A stretch of 64,000 nucleotides of DNA from an uncultured Alphaproteobacteria bacterium (GCA_937895955.1 CALAZI010000160.1:1-64000), one strand, 5' to 3'; positions 8,653 through 18,255 are shown, numbered from the stretch's first letter. The notes: generated by a model from the letters alone, not told the origin. Numbers and translations: made by a program.

Positions 8653-8678
8653 GTCGGTACTTACGTGTATGTTCCGAC
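8653..8678. promoter_or_regulatory. Candidate AbiEi operator (inverted repeat)
   Basis: Arms GTCGGTAC and GTTCCGAC match in seven of eight positions as an inverted repeat and lie 11-36 bases upstream of the abiEi start codon. AbiEi antitoxins are known to bind inverted repeats in their own promoter and repress it. The position and symmetry fit; binding is inferred. Confidence 0.5.
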
Positions 8679-8910
8679 GTTCATTAACATCAAGTTTGCG
8701 GCTTTGGCAAGCCTTTCGACGTCCCCGAATGATCGAAGCGAAGGAACTTGGCCCGCCTCGTCGGCTCAACATTCGCGCGCTTGTCGCCGCTGTACTGGGC
8801 CGTTCCTCCAAAAGCAGGTGGGACACAAACTCAAAAAAACCCAATAAACCCCGTCGAAAAAAACTGTCCCACTGACAGGCAACCCTTTGAAGTGCCTAAT
8901 TTATGGGGGT

Positions 8911-8931
8911 CCTCTTCTGGGCACCATTCCC
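8911..8931 (+). repeat. Candidate left attachment repeat of the integrase-1 island
   Basis: CTCTTCTGG followed by GGCACCA and TTCC here matches CTCTTCTGG, GGCACCA and TTCC at 26441-26461, with one-base indels between the blocks. The two copies have the same orientation and bracket the 17.5-kb island that carries integrase 1. Because the match is not perfect it may be an arm or flank of the attachment site rather than the exchanged core. Confidence 0.4.
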
Positions 8932-9024
8932 GAGTCCTCTTGCATCCGAGGACGTCTAAAAATAACCTAAAAACATGGAATTACGGGGGCTGTCCGTCCG
9001 GGCCAGTTCACCGATTTCCCGCAC

Positions 9025-9201
9025 TATACCAACGAGTTGTTGGCATAATTGGGGGCATTTTCTGTGTGAGTCCCGATTATACCAACAGACCGGGAGGTTC
9101 GAGTCCGTGTTTGGGCACAGCGGTTGGCGCCAGTCCTCATTTCGGCGAAGGGGTTCGAGTCCCGTCCCACGCAAATGCTGGGTTTTGTCGACTGTTGGTA
9201 T
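9025..9201. repeat. Arm-type repeats (GTTGGYATA) upstream of integrase 1
   Basis: Four short copies of one motif lie here: TATACCAAC (9025-9033) and TATACCAAC (9078-9086), read as GTTGGTATA on the minus strand, and GTTGGCATA (9039-9047) and GTTGGTAT (9194-9201) on the plus strand. Two further copies sit at 26361-26381 near the other end of the island. Repeated short sites near the integrase gene and at the far end are what arm-type binding sites of tyrosine recombinases look like. Confidence 0.55.
9151..9173 (+). other. tRNA T-arm-like fragment near integrase 1
   Basis: GGTTCGAGTCCC followed by GTCCCACGCA resembles the T-loop and 3' acceptor of a tRNA, but the T-stem pairs imperfectly, there is no CCA and no 5' half. 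A weaker GGTTCGAGTCC copy lies at 9096-9106. It may be an eroded attachment site from an earlier integration. Confidence 0.35.
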
Positions 9202-9250
9202 CGCCCGCTCGCGCGAGTCCGCGAAGCGGAATCGAACATGAGGTGATGTG

Positions 9251-10453
9251 ATGCCGCTTTCGCAGATGGCCGTTCGAAACGCGAAACCGAAAGACAAGGA
9301 CTACAAGCTGACGGATGGCGAAGGCATGTTCCTTTTCGTCACCAGGGCGGGCGGCAAATTCTGGCGCTGGAGCTACCGCTTCGGCGGGAAACAGAAAACC
9401 GTTTCTCTTGGCGCCTATCCCGAAGTGACGCTGGCCGAAGCGAGAGAAAAGCGCGCCGCCGCGCGGGCAGCCCTGGCAAAGGGGCGCGATCCGGGACTCG
9501 AAAAGAAAATCGAGAAGCTCACGGCCGGCACCTCATCCGGCAACTCTTTCGACGCGCTCGCCAATGAACTCATCTTGAAAATGCAGCGGGAAGGACGCGC
9601 CGCCGTCACAATTGACAAAACGCGTTGGATACTCGACTTCGCCCTCCCTTACATTGGCGAGCGGCCAATCAACGATATCGCCGCTTCCGAGATACTGGCG
9701 GTGCTCAAATCGGTCGAAGCGCGCGGCCGATATGAAACCGCGCGGCGACTTCGCAGCAAATGCAGCCAGGTTTTTCGACTGGCGATCGCCACCGGCCGCG
9801 CCGAACGCGACCCCACGCAAGACCTTCGCGGCGCAATCGCAACGCCAAAGCCCAAGCACCGCGCCGCAATTACCGATCAAAAGGAAGTCGGCGGCCTGTT
9901 GCGCGCTATTGACGGATTTTCGGGTCACCTAACGACTCAACTAGCGCTGAAATTGCTCGCGCTGACATTCGTTCGGCCAGGCGAAATTCGGCACGCCAAA
10001 TGGGACGAATTCGATTTTAGCCAGAAGGTCTGGAACATTCCTGCAGAACGTATGAAGATGCGCCGACCGCATAAAGTGCCGCTTTCCAAGCAAGCGCTCG
10101 CTTTGCTGGATACGCTGCAACCTATCACAAGTCGCACCGCCGGCGGCTTCCTATTTCCTGCCGTCCATACGACGCTAAGGCCAATGTCCGAAAACACGCT
10201 CAATACCGCTTTGCGGAGAATGGGGTACACGTCAGACGACATGACATCACATGGCTTTCGCGCGATGGCGGCGACGCTCTTGAATGAAATGGGAAGATGG
10301 CCGGGCGACGTAATCGAACGCCAGCTTGCGCATCAAGAACCGAACGCGGTGCGCCGCGCTTACACGCACGCGACCGAGTATTGGCCGCAGCGCGTTGAAA
10401 TGATGCAGGTCTGGGCGGATTATCTCGACGAATTGCGCGCGAGCAACCCATGA
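9251..10453 (+). CDS. Tyrosine recombinase/integrase 1 (DUF4102 arm-binding type)
   Basis: About 400 residues. The N-terminus is the DUF4102 arm-DNA-binding domain: VRNAKPKDKDYKLTDGEGMF, then WRWSYRFGGKQKTVSLGAYP. A core-binding domain follows and then the catalytic domain, with Arg in TFVRPGEIRHAKWDEF, the HxxR box in SHGFRAMAATLLNEM, and LAHQEPNAVRRAYTHA ahead of the tyrosine. This is the P4/CP4 integrase layout of genomic islands. A GAGGTG ribosome site supports ATG at 9251 (GTG at 9248 is possible). The stop overlaps the start of the next gene, so the two are translated together. It probably inserts and excises the defence island at about 8.9-26.4 kb. Confidence 0.93.
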   Translation: MPLSQMAVRNAKPKDKDYKLTDGEGMFLFVTRAGGKFWRWSYRFGGKQKTVSLGAYPEVTLAEAREKRAAARAALAKGRDPGLEKKIEKLTAGTSSGNSFDALANELILKMQREGRAAVTIDKTRWILDFALPYIGERPINDIAASEILAVLKSVEARGRYETARRLRSKCSQVFRLAIATGRAERDPTQDLRGAIATPKPKHRAAITDQKEVGGLLRAIDGFSGHLTTQLALKLLALTFVRPGEIRHAKWDEFDFSQKVWNIPAERMKMRRPHKVPLSKQALALLDTLQPITSRTAGGFLFPAVHTTLRPMSENTLNTALRRMGYTSDDMTSHGFRAMAATLLNEMGRWPGDVIERQLAHQEPNAVRRAYTHATEYWPQRVEMMQVWADYLDELRASNP

Positions 10454-11109
10454 GCGGAAAATCGGAAAATCAATTGAACGTCGACGATTTTCTGGATTTC
10501 GAACATCCCGCTGATGCAAGCGCAGCTGACATTTATGCCCGGCTGCGACGCGACTCGCGCGTCCCTGAATTGATAAAGACTCTACAAAGAAGAGATCTTG
10601 GCGACCGTGAAATCGTCATCCTCTTTCGCCTCGCGACTATGATCCCCAGCGAATGGCAGAGCCTCAAAGAGGCGCCGTCAATCGCGATCAAGCGACGCAC
10701 AGAAATGTCCAAACGCCTGAAAGCAATACTCCCGCATATTGACATTGATCCTGACCTCAGTCGAATGCTGTTTGGTAGCTCTAAAATTGAAATTGGAGGC
10801 GCCGAACCGCCGAAAGATAGCATGTTTTCGCTTGCGGATTGCGTCCGCGAAGCAATCAAGGAATTGGATGCCGAGGCTTGGGCTGTAGAACAATTTGCAG
10901 GAACTCAGGATGTGCCCAAACGGGAAATCGCCCTGAAACGCTTCGCCATACTTCAAATGTTTTCGTATTTGGCGCGCGAAGGCCGTCGATCGGCCAACGC
11001 TATTACGGCCGCATTTGTTTCGATCATCCTGGACGAAGAGGTCACAGCAAACGACGTCACTCAGGCTCGCAAGGACGTGCGGCGGCGCTATTACCGAGAC
11101 GAAAAGTGA
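10450..11109 (+). CDS. Hypothetical protein coupled to integrase 1
   Basis: 219 residues, no recognised domain. The sequence is mostly helical and charged, with many Arg, Asp and Glu, and no membrane segment or signal peptide. The start overlaps the integrase stop by four bases, so translation is probably coupled. The C-terminus ends DVRRRYYRDEK, a basic tail that could touch DNA. The position between integrase and AlpA-like gene suggests a role in excision control or maintenance of the island, but nothing in the sequence proves it. Confidence 0.65.
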   Translation: MSGKSENQLNVDDFLDFEHPADASAADIYARLRRDSRVPELIKTLQRRDLGDREIVILFRLATMIPSEWQSLKEAPSIAIKRRTEMSKRLKAILPHIDIDPDLSRMLFGSSKIEIGGAEPPKDSMFSLADCVREAIKELDAEAWAVEQFAGTQDVPKREIALKRFAILQMFSYLAREGRRSANAITAAFVSIILDEEVTANDVTQARKDVRRRYYRDEK

Positions 11110-11206
11110 AGCCAATCCGCTCGTTCGCGACCAGCCTTCATTTTTTGCCTGCATTGATTTCTGCGCATAAATGCGTGTCCGCCGAAACCCGTAAGGAGTC
11201 GCACAA

Positions 11207-11398
11207 ATGAAGGCGGAAATCGAAATTCAAGCCTACGACATTAAAAGCTTCTGCATGGCGTTCAACGTCTCGCGAAGCTTCGTTTATGATGAGATCAAAG
11301 TCGGCCGGCTTAAGATCGTAAAAGTTGGCCGCCGGACGTTGATACCGCGCGACTACGCGCGCGAATGGCTGCACAGGGGTCCGGCAGAGCCGGCATAG
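11207..11398 (+). CDS. AlpA/excisionase-like helix-turn-helix protein
   Basis: 63 residues. A MerR-like winged helix is visible: FCMAFNVSRSFVYDEIKVGR is the helix-turn-helix and LKIVKVGRRTLIPRDYAREW the wing, the pattern of excisionases and AlpA regulators that pair with P4-type integrases. A TAAGGAG ribosome site stands eight bases upstream of the ATG. It follows the integrase and its partner on the same strand. It most likely acts as a recombination directionality factor or regulator for integrase 1. Confidence 0.85.
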   Translation: MKAEIEIQAYDIKSFCMAFNVSRSFVYDEIKVGRLKIVKVGRRTLIPRDYAREWLHRGPAEPA

Positions 11399-11557
11399 GT
11401 GTTCGTCGGGTATCCCGAAACAGTCCGAAAACAGTATGGAAGGGTGTCTGACAAGGGTATCAAAAGGGTCCGGAGGAGGTCCTAAAACAGTCTTCGGCCT
11501 GGTCGACCTTTATCGCCAAGCATATCGTCGACCAAATCGACGGCGGCAATCGTGCCC

Positions 11558-14500
11558 TTAATCAAACCGCTTCTGCGTGAACCCAAGTGCTTGGGCGTTG
11601 TCGCTGACAACGTCAGATACGTCTTTTTCAAAGCCGGCGTCGCTTTCAGCGTGAATTTCGAGCGTGATGCGGAATTTGACGCCATCAGCCCGATCAAGTT
11701 CCGCAATGACGCTTTCAAAAACCTGCGAAGCTTTGACAGGCCCTCGGATTGTATCGAGTTCTATGACGCCGATAAACCGCGTCGGATTTTGCTGGACGGC
11801 AGGCGTTTGCGGAGAGCCTGATTTTGCATCTACTTTGACGCCCGCTTTGGCGTTTGCTGGCGATCCGGCAATGGAAGCTGCGCCTGCTAATGTTTGCGCA
11901 GCTACAGCACGTTTGACCAAGAGCGTGCCTGCGCCGAAGCGAATGTTCGCGCGCTTGTCGAGTTGAAGCTCGAGATATCTGTCGCCGTCTTTGCCGTTCG
12001 CGACAGCGAAAAATGCGACTTCCCCATCGGCGTCGGCCGTCGCGTCGGAAATCGTACTCGATAGCACCACCTCGTCACGCAAGCGCGGCATGTGGAGATA
12101 TTCGAAATACCAGTCGCGGACCTGATCGACCGAAAGTTCATTTTTATCCTCCGGCCAAAGCTCCGCGAGCTGCTCCGAGAAGGTTTTTGCGCCAAGCGTC
12201 ACGGCGATCGCTGAAGAATCCGTCGCCTTGTCCCACGCAGCCTCCGCCGGCGTTCGCTGGCCGCTCGGGCGCATCGCTTCGTGCTCAAACTTGGGTTTGC
12301 TCGCGTCTTCTACTGATTGCTCCGGCACGAGCAGATGCGCCCACGCTTTGCGAACGGTTTCGCGGGCGGTTTTTTCATTCTGATCGACGCGGCTTGCGAT
12401 CTCCTGCTTTTGTCCTTCGTTCAGCGACAGAGCCCCGTCATTTTTGATGCTCTTCCAGGCGAGCAAGCGTTTCACTGCGCGCCGCGCCTCGTCGAGCAAA
12501 CGCTCATCTGTTGCGAGGAAAATGAGTCCATTGCGGTATTTGCGCTGCCCGCCGGCGCGACGTTCAAGTCCATCACGCGCTTCATTTTCTGCAATGGAGC
12601 TTTCCCCGGGTGCGTAGGGGAATTGCGGGCCGAGAATGATCAGCGTTGACGTCGGGCGATCCTCGATTTGAGAGGCTTTGTCCGGCGCCGTGTGGACCCG
12701 GCCCCACGACGCTTTCGCACGCTCATCAGCGCGCAAGATTGAGATGATGGCTGCGTCCGCCTGATCATTATCAATATCAAGCTGCTTGTTTTCTGCGAGC
12801 TTGTTGAGCGTCGGCTCTGGTGCGTACCAATAGCGCCCCTCCACTTCGTAAAGGTGGGCTGACCGTTCCTTGATCTCGCGCAAAGCGTCGCCATAGATTG
12901 AAACCTGATCGCCGGGGCGTACGCAGGCGAGCCGCACTTCTGGCCCGGTGACGCCGCCGCGCGAGCTTGACGACGGCGCGGTGCTAACGAAGACAGCGCG
13001 CGCAGCGCGGCGGGCCACCTGGTCGTTCCGATAGCGTTGGCGGCGCATTTCCATTTCGACCGGAAGCGACGTATCGCCGTCGACTTCCGACTCGACAATT
13101 GAACCCCACGCGGGACCAGACAGCGGCTCTAGCAGCGCCCCGCGCACAGCGGGATCATCAATCCGCATGGAACTCGGCAAGATCAGCGGCTCATCGCTGC
13201 GCTCGCGATAGCTCGCATAGATCGTGCGCGCGAGAAGGGAGAGCACGCCGCGCGTGCGCTGGAATTTTTCGAGCGCGCCCCATTCCGATGACAGCTTGTC
13301 GAACAACATCGGATGGATGGGGTACGCCTCCATCATCAGGTCGCCGTAATCCTTGTCTCCGCAACCCGCAGGAAAGTCGCCCTTGTGATTGCGGTAATTC
13401 TCGCGAAAACGCTCGACGGTGCGCTTCCTTTCCTTCTCGCCTTGCGCGTCGAGTTCCTGGAAGAGCCGGCGGCGCACGACGGAATAAGTTTCCGAGCCTT
13501 GCGCCGGTTGCCACGTCGACTGCGTGCGGCCAAAAAGTTTTTCGAGCGCGCGCAACACATCCATGCCGCGCTCGCCGCCCGCTTCAAGGTCGCTATCAGG
13601 CAATGACCCCACGATCAGCGCATTCGGAACCTGGCTGGCGGCTTCGGTGAGCGACTGCAGGAAGGATAAATGCGCCGCATACCGCTCGCCGGTCAGCTGA
13701 CGGATAAAGACGACAAGTTCGTCGAGCAGGATCAGCGAGGGTCTGCCCTTGAGCTTCAGAACTTTCTGGAAAACCTCAGCGCCGGGGCTCGTCCCGGCAT
13801 CCTCCGATGCTTGAACGAGTGAAAGTCCGTCGCGGTCGCCGAGCCGATAAGCGAGATAGCCCCAGAGTGTGCGAACGGGTTTTCCATGCGCTATCGCGAG
13901 CGGCTGGTCTGGCGCCTTGTCGCTGCCGCTAAATACGGCGATTTTAACATCGCCGAAATTTGGTGAGCTGACCGAGGCAGCGATCGGCGCCAGCGTTTCG
14001 ACCTCTTTGAGGTTTTTCACCTTTGACATGTGGAGGAGAGACAGAAGCGTGTGCGTCTTGCCGCCGCCGAAATTCGTCTGCAGACCAATGGTCGAAGGGC
14101 CGCCCTCCCCTTTCAAACGCTTGGCGGCGTTTTCGAGCGTGATCTTGAGGCCATTGGTGAGATAGGTCGCGTTGAAGAACTCGATCGGGTCAGAATAAGT
14201 TTCCTCGCCCTCCACGCGATCGGCGGCCGCGAGATTGGCGGCGAACTTGTCCTTGTCGAGGCGGCCGGTAAGCACATCCTCGCGCGGCGGCGAGACGATT
14301 CGCCATGGCTTCAGTCCTTCGACTTCGCCGCCGCCGAGCAAGTCGGCTTGCGTCGCGGGCGCGGGCTCAGGAGCTTGCGCCGCCACGGCAAGAATCGCAC
14401 GCGGCTTGCCGGCGCTCGCGTCCGGCGCTTTCGGCGCCGCCGTATCGCCCTTCGCGCGTGTCATGTCGGCGAGGAGGCCGTCGAGCAGCTTTTGCGCTTC

Positions 14501-14866
14501 CGCCGCTCCGGTCTTGGCGCCGACACCTGTCAACAGGTCGATCCCGCCTGACAGCGCGCGCAAGGTCAGTCGGTCGTCGATTGCGCCTGTCGAATGAGAA
14601 TAGGTGTTGCGGCCAGCGAGCGCGGCGGAAGCTGCATCGCGGATTTCCGGCTTCAGCGCCTTTTCGAATACATCGCGCCAATTGTGGATGATTGAATAGA
14701 GAAGCGCGTAGGCGTCGAGGTCCGCCATCGGCGACAAGGATTGCGGAAGCCGCGCGTGCTGGCGCCAGTTGACGCCAAAGCCGGCTTTCAGCGTCTTCTC
14801 AACGAAGGGACGAATGCCGCCGTCGAGCAGTTCCACCATCGCGCCGATGCGGTCTCTGTTTTTCAC
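11558..14866 (-). CDS. DUF499 ATPase with N-terminal Swt1-like HEPN domain
   Basis: 1102 residues. The N-terminal 100 residues read as a Swt1-type HEPN domain and contain RNTYSH (residues 86-91), which matches the R-X4-6-H motif of HEPN ribonucleases. A linker rich in Ala, Pro and Lys (about 135-180) leads to the DUF499 ATPase, with a glycine-rich Walker A NFGGGKTH (265-272) and Walker B LILLDEL (378-384). A second Ala/Lys-rich linker (about 995-1040) precedes a small C-terminal domain. DUF499 proteins occur with DUF1156 methylases and SNF2 helicases in predicted anti-phage loci. It is the last gene of a four-gene operon, two bases after the membrane protein. The ATPase may control the HEPN nuclease; that link is inference. 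Confidence 0.88.
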   Translation of the reverse strand: MKNRDRIGAMVELLDGGIRPFVEKTLKAGFGVNWRQHARLPQSLSPMADLDAYALLYSIIHNWRDVFEKALKPEIRDAASAALAGRNTYSHSTGAIDDRLTLRALSGGIDLLTGVGAKTGAAEAQKLLDGLLADMTRAKGDTAAPKAPDASAGKPRAILAVAAQAPEPAPATQADLLGGGEVEGLKPWRIVSPPREDVLTGRLDKDKFAANLAAADRVEGEETYSDPIEFFNATYLTNGLKITLENAAKRLKGEGGPSTIGLQTNFGGGKTHTLLSLLHMSKVKNLKEVETLAPIAASVSSPNFGDVKIAVFSGSDKAPDQPLAIAHGKPVRTLWGYLAYRLGDRDGLSLVQASEDAGTSPGAEVFQKVLKLKGRPSLILLDELVVFIRQLTGERYAAHLSFLQSLTEAASQVPNALIVGSLPDSDLEAGGERGMDVLRALEKLFGRTQSTWQPAQGSETYSVVRRRLFQELDAQGEKERKRTVERFRENYRNHKGDFPAGCGDKDYGDLMMEAYPIHPMLFDKLSSEWGALEKFQRTRGVLSLLARTIYASYRERSDEPLILPSSMRIDDPAVRGALLEPLSGPAWGSIVESEVDGDTSLPVEMEMRRQRYRNDQVARRAARAVFVSTAPSSSSRGGVTGPEVRLACVRPGDQVSIYGDALREIKERSAHLYEVEGRYWYAPEPTLNKLAENKQLDIDNDQADAAIISILRADERAKASWGRVHTAPDKASQIEDRPTSTLIILGPQFPYAPGESSIAENEARDGLERRAGGQRKYRNGLIFLATDERLLDEARRAVKRLLAWKSIKNDGALSLNEGQKQEIASRVDQNEKTARETVRKAWAHLLVPEQSVEDASKPKFEHEAMRPSGQRTPAEAAWDKATDSSAIAVTLGAKTFSEQLAELWPEDKNELSVDQVRDWYFEYLHMPRLRDEVVLSSTISDATADADGEVAFFAVANGKDGDRYLELQLDKRANIRFGAGTLLVKRAVAAQTLAGAASIAGSPANAKAGVKVDAKSGSPQTPAVQQNPTRFIGVIELDTIRGPVKASQVFESVIAELDRADGVKFRITLEIHAESDAGFEKDVSDVVSDNAQALGFTQKRFD

Positions 14867-14868
14867 AA

Positions 14869-15321
14869 CTAACCTTCTAAGCTGGCGGGTAATGAAACGG
14901 GTTCTATATCCTGATTATTCCAAGCATTTATTGCTTCTTGATTGAAACATAATCCGACCCAAATCGCCAATCCAAACGAAATTGCGGTTCCGACCAAAAA
15001 GACGAAGTTGGAGCCGGCGGCATTCTTTTTTCTATTCGGCCAGCCCCAATTGCTCGCAAATTTGAGCGCGGTCCACCAGCCAATGAATGGCGCTAAAAGT
15101 GGAGGCGCATGGATTACAAGCGTCATTGCGATAAAACGTTCGATTCCGCCCAACCAAAGATCGACAATACGCCAAGATGACTTCTCGGAATCCCTCTGAT
15201 CGGCAGGTGGGTAATCCTTTTTGATTGACGCTCGCATCAAAGCTAAAATCGCGCCGACAATTATCCACCCGCCAAATATTATACCGACGTATGCGATCGC
15301 CTGTGCCCAAGACATAAGCAA
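14869..15321 (-). CDS. Small membrane protein inside the DUF499/DUF1156 operon
   Basis: 150 residues with three likely membrane helices: about residues 8-29 (AIAYVGIIFGGWIIVGAILA), 63-88 (FIAMTLVIHAPPLLAPFIGW) and 105-127 (NFVFLVGTAISFGLAIWVGL). Short charged loops separate them. No family was recognised. It starts 21 bases after the methylase and ends two bases before the DUF499 gene, so it belongs to the same transcript. Lower GC than its neighbours suggests a later insertion. Small membrane proteins in defence operons often act as effectors that harm the membrane; here this is only a hypothesis. Confidence 0.65.
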   Translation of the reverse strand: MLMSWAQAIAYVGIIFGGWIIVGAILALMRASIKKDYPPADQRDSEKSSWRIVDLWLGGIERFIAMTLVIHAPPLLAPFIGWWTALKFASNWGWPNRKKNAAGSNFVFLVGTAISFGLAIWVGLCFNQEAINAWNNQDIEPVSLPASLEG

Positions 15322-15342
15322 GCCTCCAAGAAAAAAGCGAAC

Positions 15343-18255
15343 TCAAATAAATTTCGGTTGCTCCGGTGCTGATCTAACGCCCGCTTCGCTGGCTCGGTCG
15401 GCGGCGCGTTCTATTTCAGGCCAGGCGACTTGCAGCTGGTTCCAGACGAGCGCTTCGTCGGCCTCTTTCTTGTTGGTCGCGCGTTCGAAGAGGCGCTCGG
15501 CCAGCAACAGAACATCGGGGCCAGCGAGGCGCTTTTCGGCGAGCAGGCGTCCGGCGGCGTCATAGCCGCCGTCTTCGGCGAGGAAAACGCGCGCCATGTG
15601 CTGCGCCATTTCCCAGATCGTGAAACTGTCATCGGTCGACGGACGCCAGTTCTTCGGCATTTCATCGCGCGACAGCAATTTCGCCCCGCCGCCTTTCGAA
15701 AGGAAAAGCCCGGAGGCGTTCATGCGCGCCTCTGAAAGGTTGAAGCCCTGCAGCATGGTGATTGCCTGGCCGGCGCCCTTTGTCACGGTCTTGTATCCAT
15801 GCAGCTGATGCCATTCGAGCGCGAAGCGGGTTTCGGCGTCGAGGGCTTCCGTCCCTTCGGCGAGGATTTCGTCGATTTCCTTGTTGATGAGCGCGAGCGC
15901 CGTTGCGACGGTCATCTCGCTGTCGTCAACCTCGCGCACCGCCTTGTACTTGGAGAAGACGCCGATGCCGGGGCCGATCGCCGCCTGGCGTCGGTCAGGC
16001 AAGGGAATGCCAGCCTCCTGATGGTCCTTGATCGCCTCCCTCATTGCGAGCTTCAGCTCACGGACGAAATCGCGGCGGGAAATGATGGGCGCATCGTCTG
16101 GGCGCGCACGGCAGACGAGGACTACGGAGGATGCGAGAGCATTAATGTCTTTTTTTAAGGCGTTTGTCGCTTCAGTCCTAACTGGCCACGTCCCATCAAT
16201 GTGCAACCCAGAACTGACCGCCGCCTGAAGAAAAGCGGCCCATCCGGGCGACAGAACGCCTCCTTCTCGCGCCTCTGATTGTTTGAACGCATAATAGATT
16301 GCTAGCGGCGCTTCGGCTGATGCGTTTCGCATTGCTTGAAGCGCCGTCTTCATACCTTCCATGAAGTGCTTTTCTGCTTTCCCTTTGCCGCCGTGTCGAT
16401 AAGGGGTAGCAACGAGCTCCTCGGCTTTTGGCGTAACCAGCCGACGAAACAAGTCTGGGTGCACTGCTCCGATGCTTCGTCGAAGCCAGACGTAGAAAAA
16501 ATCTGACAAGTCAGCATACCCGATATTGTCGTAATAAGGCGGGTCCGTGCAGATTACAGTTGGCCTGACCGGATAGTTATTTTCGGGCGCATTGATTGAT
16601 TTAACCTCACCGAATGACGTCTGGCCCTGCTGCGCTAGCGGTTTGGCCAGCGAATCGACCGTCCCCATGAAATCACCGCCAGCGCCGGCGAAAGGTTGGG
16701 TTTCTGCATAGCTCCACTGCATCGGGATTGCTTGTCGGCCGAAGGCGGCGGCCAAGCGGCCCATTCCCGGTTCCCAAATCGCCAAGCTGCAATTTCGCGA
16801 AAGGCATTTGTTCACTGCAAACGCCAGATACGTCGCCACGGCGTCAGCGTAGGCAGTGGGGCCGGCGCCGCCTTCGGCGAGAGGTTTTTCGTCGCCCTTT
16901 CGGCTCGCGAAGGCGAGCGAGGCTTTCGCGTCCTCAAACACCCTCTCCCTCGCCGCCTTCACCAGATCGGAAAACGTGGTGAGCGCCGTCAACTGCCGTG
17001 GGGTGAAAAGATCGATCCATTTGCCAAGACCGTAGTTCGGCGTCTTGAAGTCGCGCGGATTGTTCGGCAGCGGTTGATCGAGTTCCGGAGCGTCGGGCGG
17101 ACCGATTTCAGCGCATCGTTCATGCATCTTGTCCGGAGCTAGATACGTCCTGCCACGAGTCCCTTCGGCAACGATCGCCATCAATCGGACGCCAAGGCCT
17201 TCCACTTTGCCGCGTTCGCGTACATACGAGAAAGGCATTGAAGCGCCGGACAAGAAGCACGTCCCACCGCTTGAGCGGCCAATCGTGCCTTCTGCGGCAG
17301 CTTCCAATTCCCCCTTCGTTACGCCGCTGGCCTTGACCGTAAAGCGCCAGCCGTCCTTCGCCTTGTCGTCCTTCACTGGAATGACGATTGCTTCCTTGCC
17401 TTTCTTCGACGACAGCACGAAGGAGGAGACGAGCGGGACATGCCGGCCCTTTTGCTTTGGATCGGGCGAGGCGACGGTGCGCGCCCACAGCCAGGCGATG
17501 ACGGTCGCCTTTGATCCGTCTGATAACTCCGCCTGCGGATAAAGACGGCCGATCTTTTTCTCCGCCTCGTCGCGCATCCATTCGCCATAGCGGCGGACGT
17601 CTTCGGCGAGGCCCTGCGCGCCCTTCCATTGGCGCGCGATCAAACTCTTGTCGTTCGCGACGGCCGGATGGACGGGGGCAAGCCCTGCGAATTTCGGCGG
17701 GAACTCTATAAGCGCCTTGGTGATGAGGACCGCGACCGGATTCAAATCCGACCCATAGGCGCGAAGCCCCAAGCGCTGCGCCTCCAGCGGGATCGACCCG
17801 CCGCCGCAGAAGGGATCGTAAACCGGCGGGCCTTTCTTCTGCAGATAGTCGATGACGGCTTGCGGCTTTTTCTCGCTCGGCGGCTCCTCGCCCAGACCCC
17901 AGGCGACCGAGCGCGCGATTTCATAGCGCGCTGCTTCGATGTTTCGTTCGAACTCCTTTTGCGCCGCCGCACTCGATTTCGGCCATTCGACCATTTCCTC
18001 GATGACTTTGTGGAGGCGAAGCCGTTCGCGCCGCTGGTCGTCTTCAGTCGGGAATTTATTAGGCCAGGCGGAGGGATCATCAACGAGTTGCGCGAACAGC
18101 ACCGCGCGGCACGCCGCCAGCGGACGCCGCGCCCACCACAAATGCAAGGTCGACGGATGGCCATGACGGACGGACTTCTCCCGGCTTGAAGCCTTGTTGA
18201 TTGCTTCAATGGGAATCGAATGTTCGATAAGTTTGAGGCGCGATTGATTCGTCAT
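15343..18255 (-). CDS. DUF1156 DNA methyltransferase (amino-group type)
   Basis: 970 residues. The AdoMet motif I is DPFCGGG (147-153), followed by an acidic motif in YGSDLNPVAV, and the catalytic motif IV is DPPYYDN (571-577). The order motif I before IV and the DPPY form indicate an N6-adenine or N4-cytosine methylase. The N-terminal segment HPSTLHLWWARRPLAACRAV is the DUF1156 signature. About 400 residues between the two motifs probably hold a target-recognition insert. The start overlaps the helicase stop by four bases (ATGA), so translation is coupled. With the SNF2-DUF3883 helicase and the DUF499 protein it forms a set that is repeatedly found together in defence islands. It would mark host DNA while the partners attack unmarked DNA (inference). 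Confidence 0.92.
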   Translation of the reverse strand: MTNQSRLKLIEHSIPIEAINKASSREKSVRHGHPSTLHLWWARRPLAACRAVLFAQLVDDPSAWPNKFPTEDDQRRERLRLHKVIEEMVEWPKSSAAAQKEFERNIEAARYEIARSVAWGLGEEPPSEKKPQAVIDYLQKKGPPVYDPFCGGGSIPLEAQRLGLRAYGSDLNPVAVLITKALIEFPPKFAGLAPVHPAVANDKSLIARQWKGAQGLAEDVRRYGEWMRDEAEKKIGRLYPQAELSDGSKATVIAWLWARTVASPDPKQKGRHVPLVSSFVLSSKKGKEAIVIPVKDDKAKDGWRFTVKASGVTKGELEAAAEGTIGRSSGGTCFLSGASMPFSYVRERGKVEGLGVRLMAIVAEGTRGRTYLAPDKMHERCAEIGPPDAPELDQPLPNNPRDFKTPNYGLGKWIDLFTPRQLTALTTFSDLVKAARERVFEDAKASLAFASRKGDEKPLAEGGAGPTAYADAVATYLAFAVNKCLSRNCSLAIWEPGMGRLAAAFGRQAIPMQWSYAETQPFAGAGGDFMGTVDSLAKPLAQQGQTSFGEVKSINAPENNYPVRPTVICTDPPYYDNIGYADLSDFFYVWLRRSIGAVHPDLFRRLVTPKAEELVATPYRHGGKGKAEKHFMEGMKTALQAMRNASAEAPLAIYYAFKQSEAREGGVLSPGWAAFLQAAVSSGLHIDGTWPVRTEATNALKKDINALASSVVLVCRARPDDAPIISRRDFVRELKLAMREAIKDHQEAGIPLPDRRQAAIGPGIGVFSKYKAVREVDDSEMTVATALALINKEIDEILAEGTEALDAETRFALEWHQLHGYKTVTKGAGQAITMLQGFNLSEARMNASGLFLSKGGGAKLLSRDEMPKNWRPSTDDSFTIWEMAQHMARVFLAEDGGYDAAGRLLAEKRLAGPDVLLLAERLFERATNKKEADEALVWNQLQVAWPEIERAADRASEAGVRSAPEQPKFI

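Noticed and set aside
8748..9251. Plus-strand open frame of 167 codons ahead of integrase 1
   Set aside because: It runs through the repeats and T-arm-like sequences, has no ribosome site and a mixed low-information composition.
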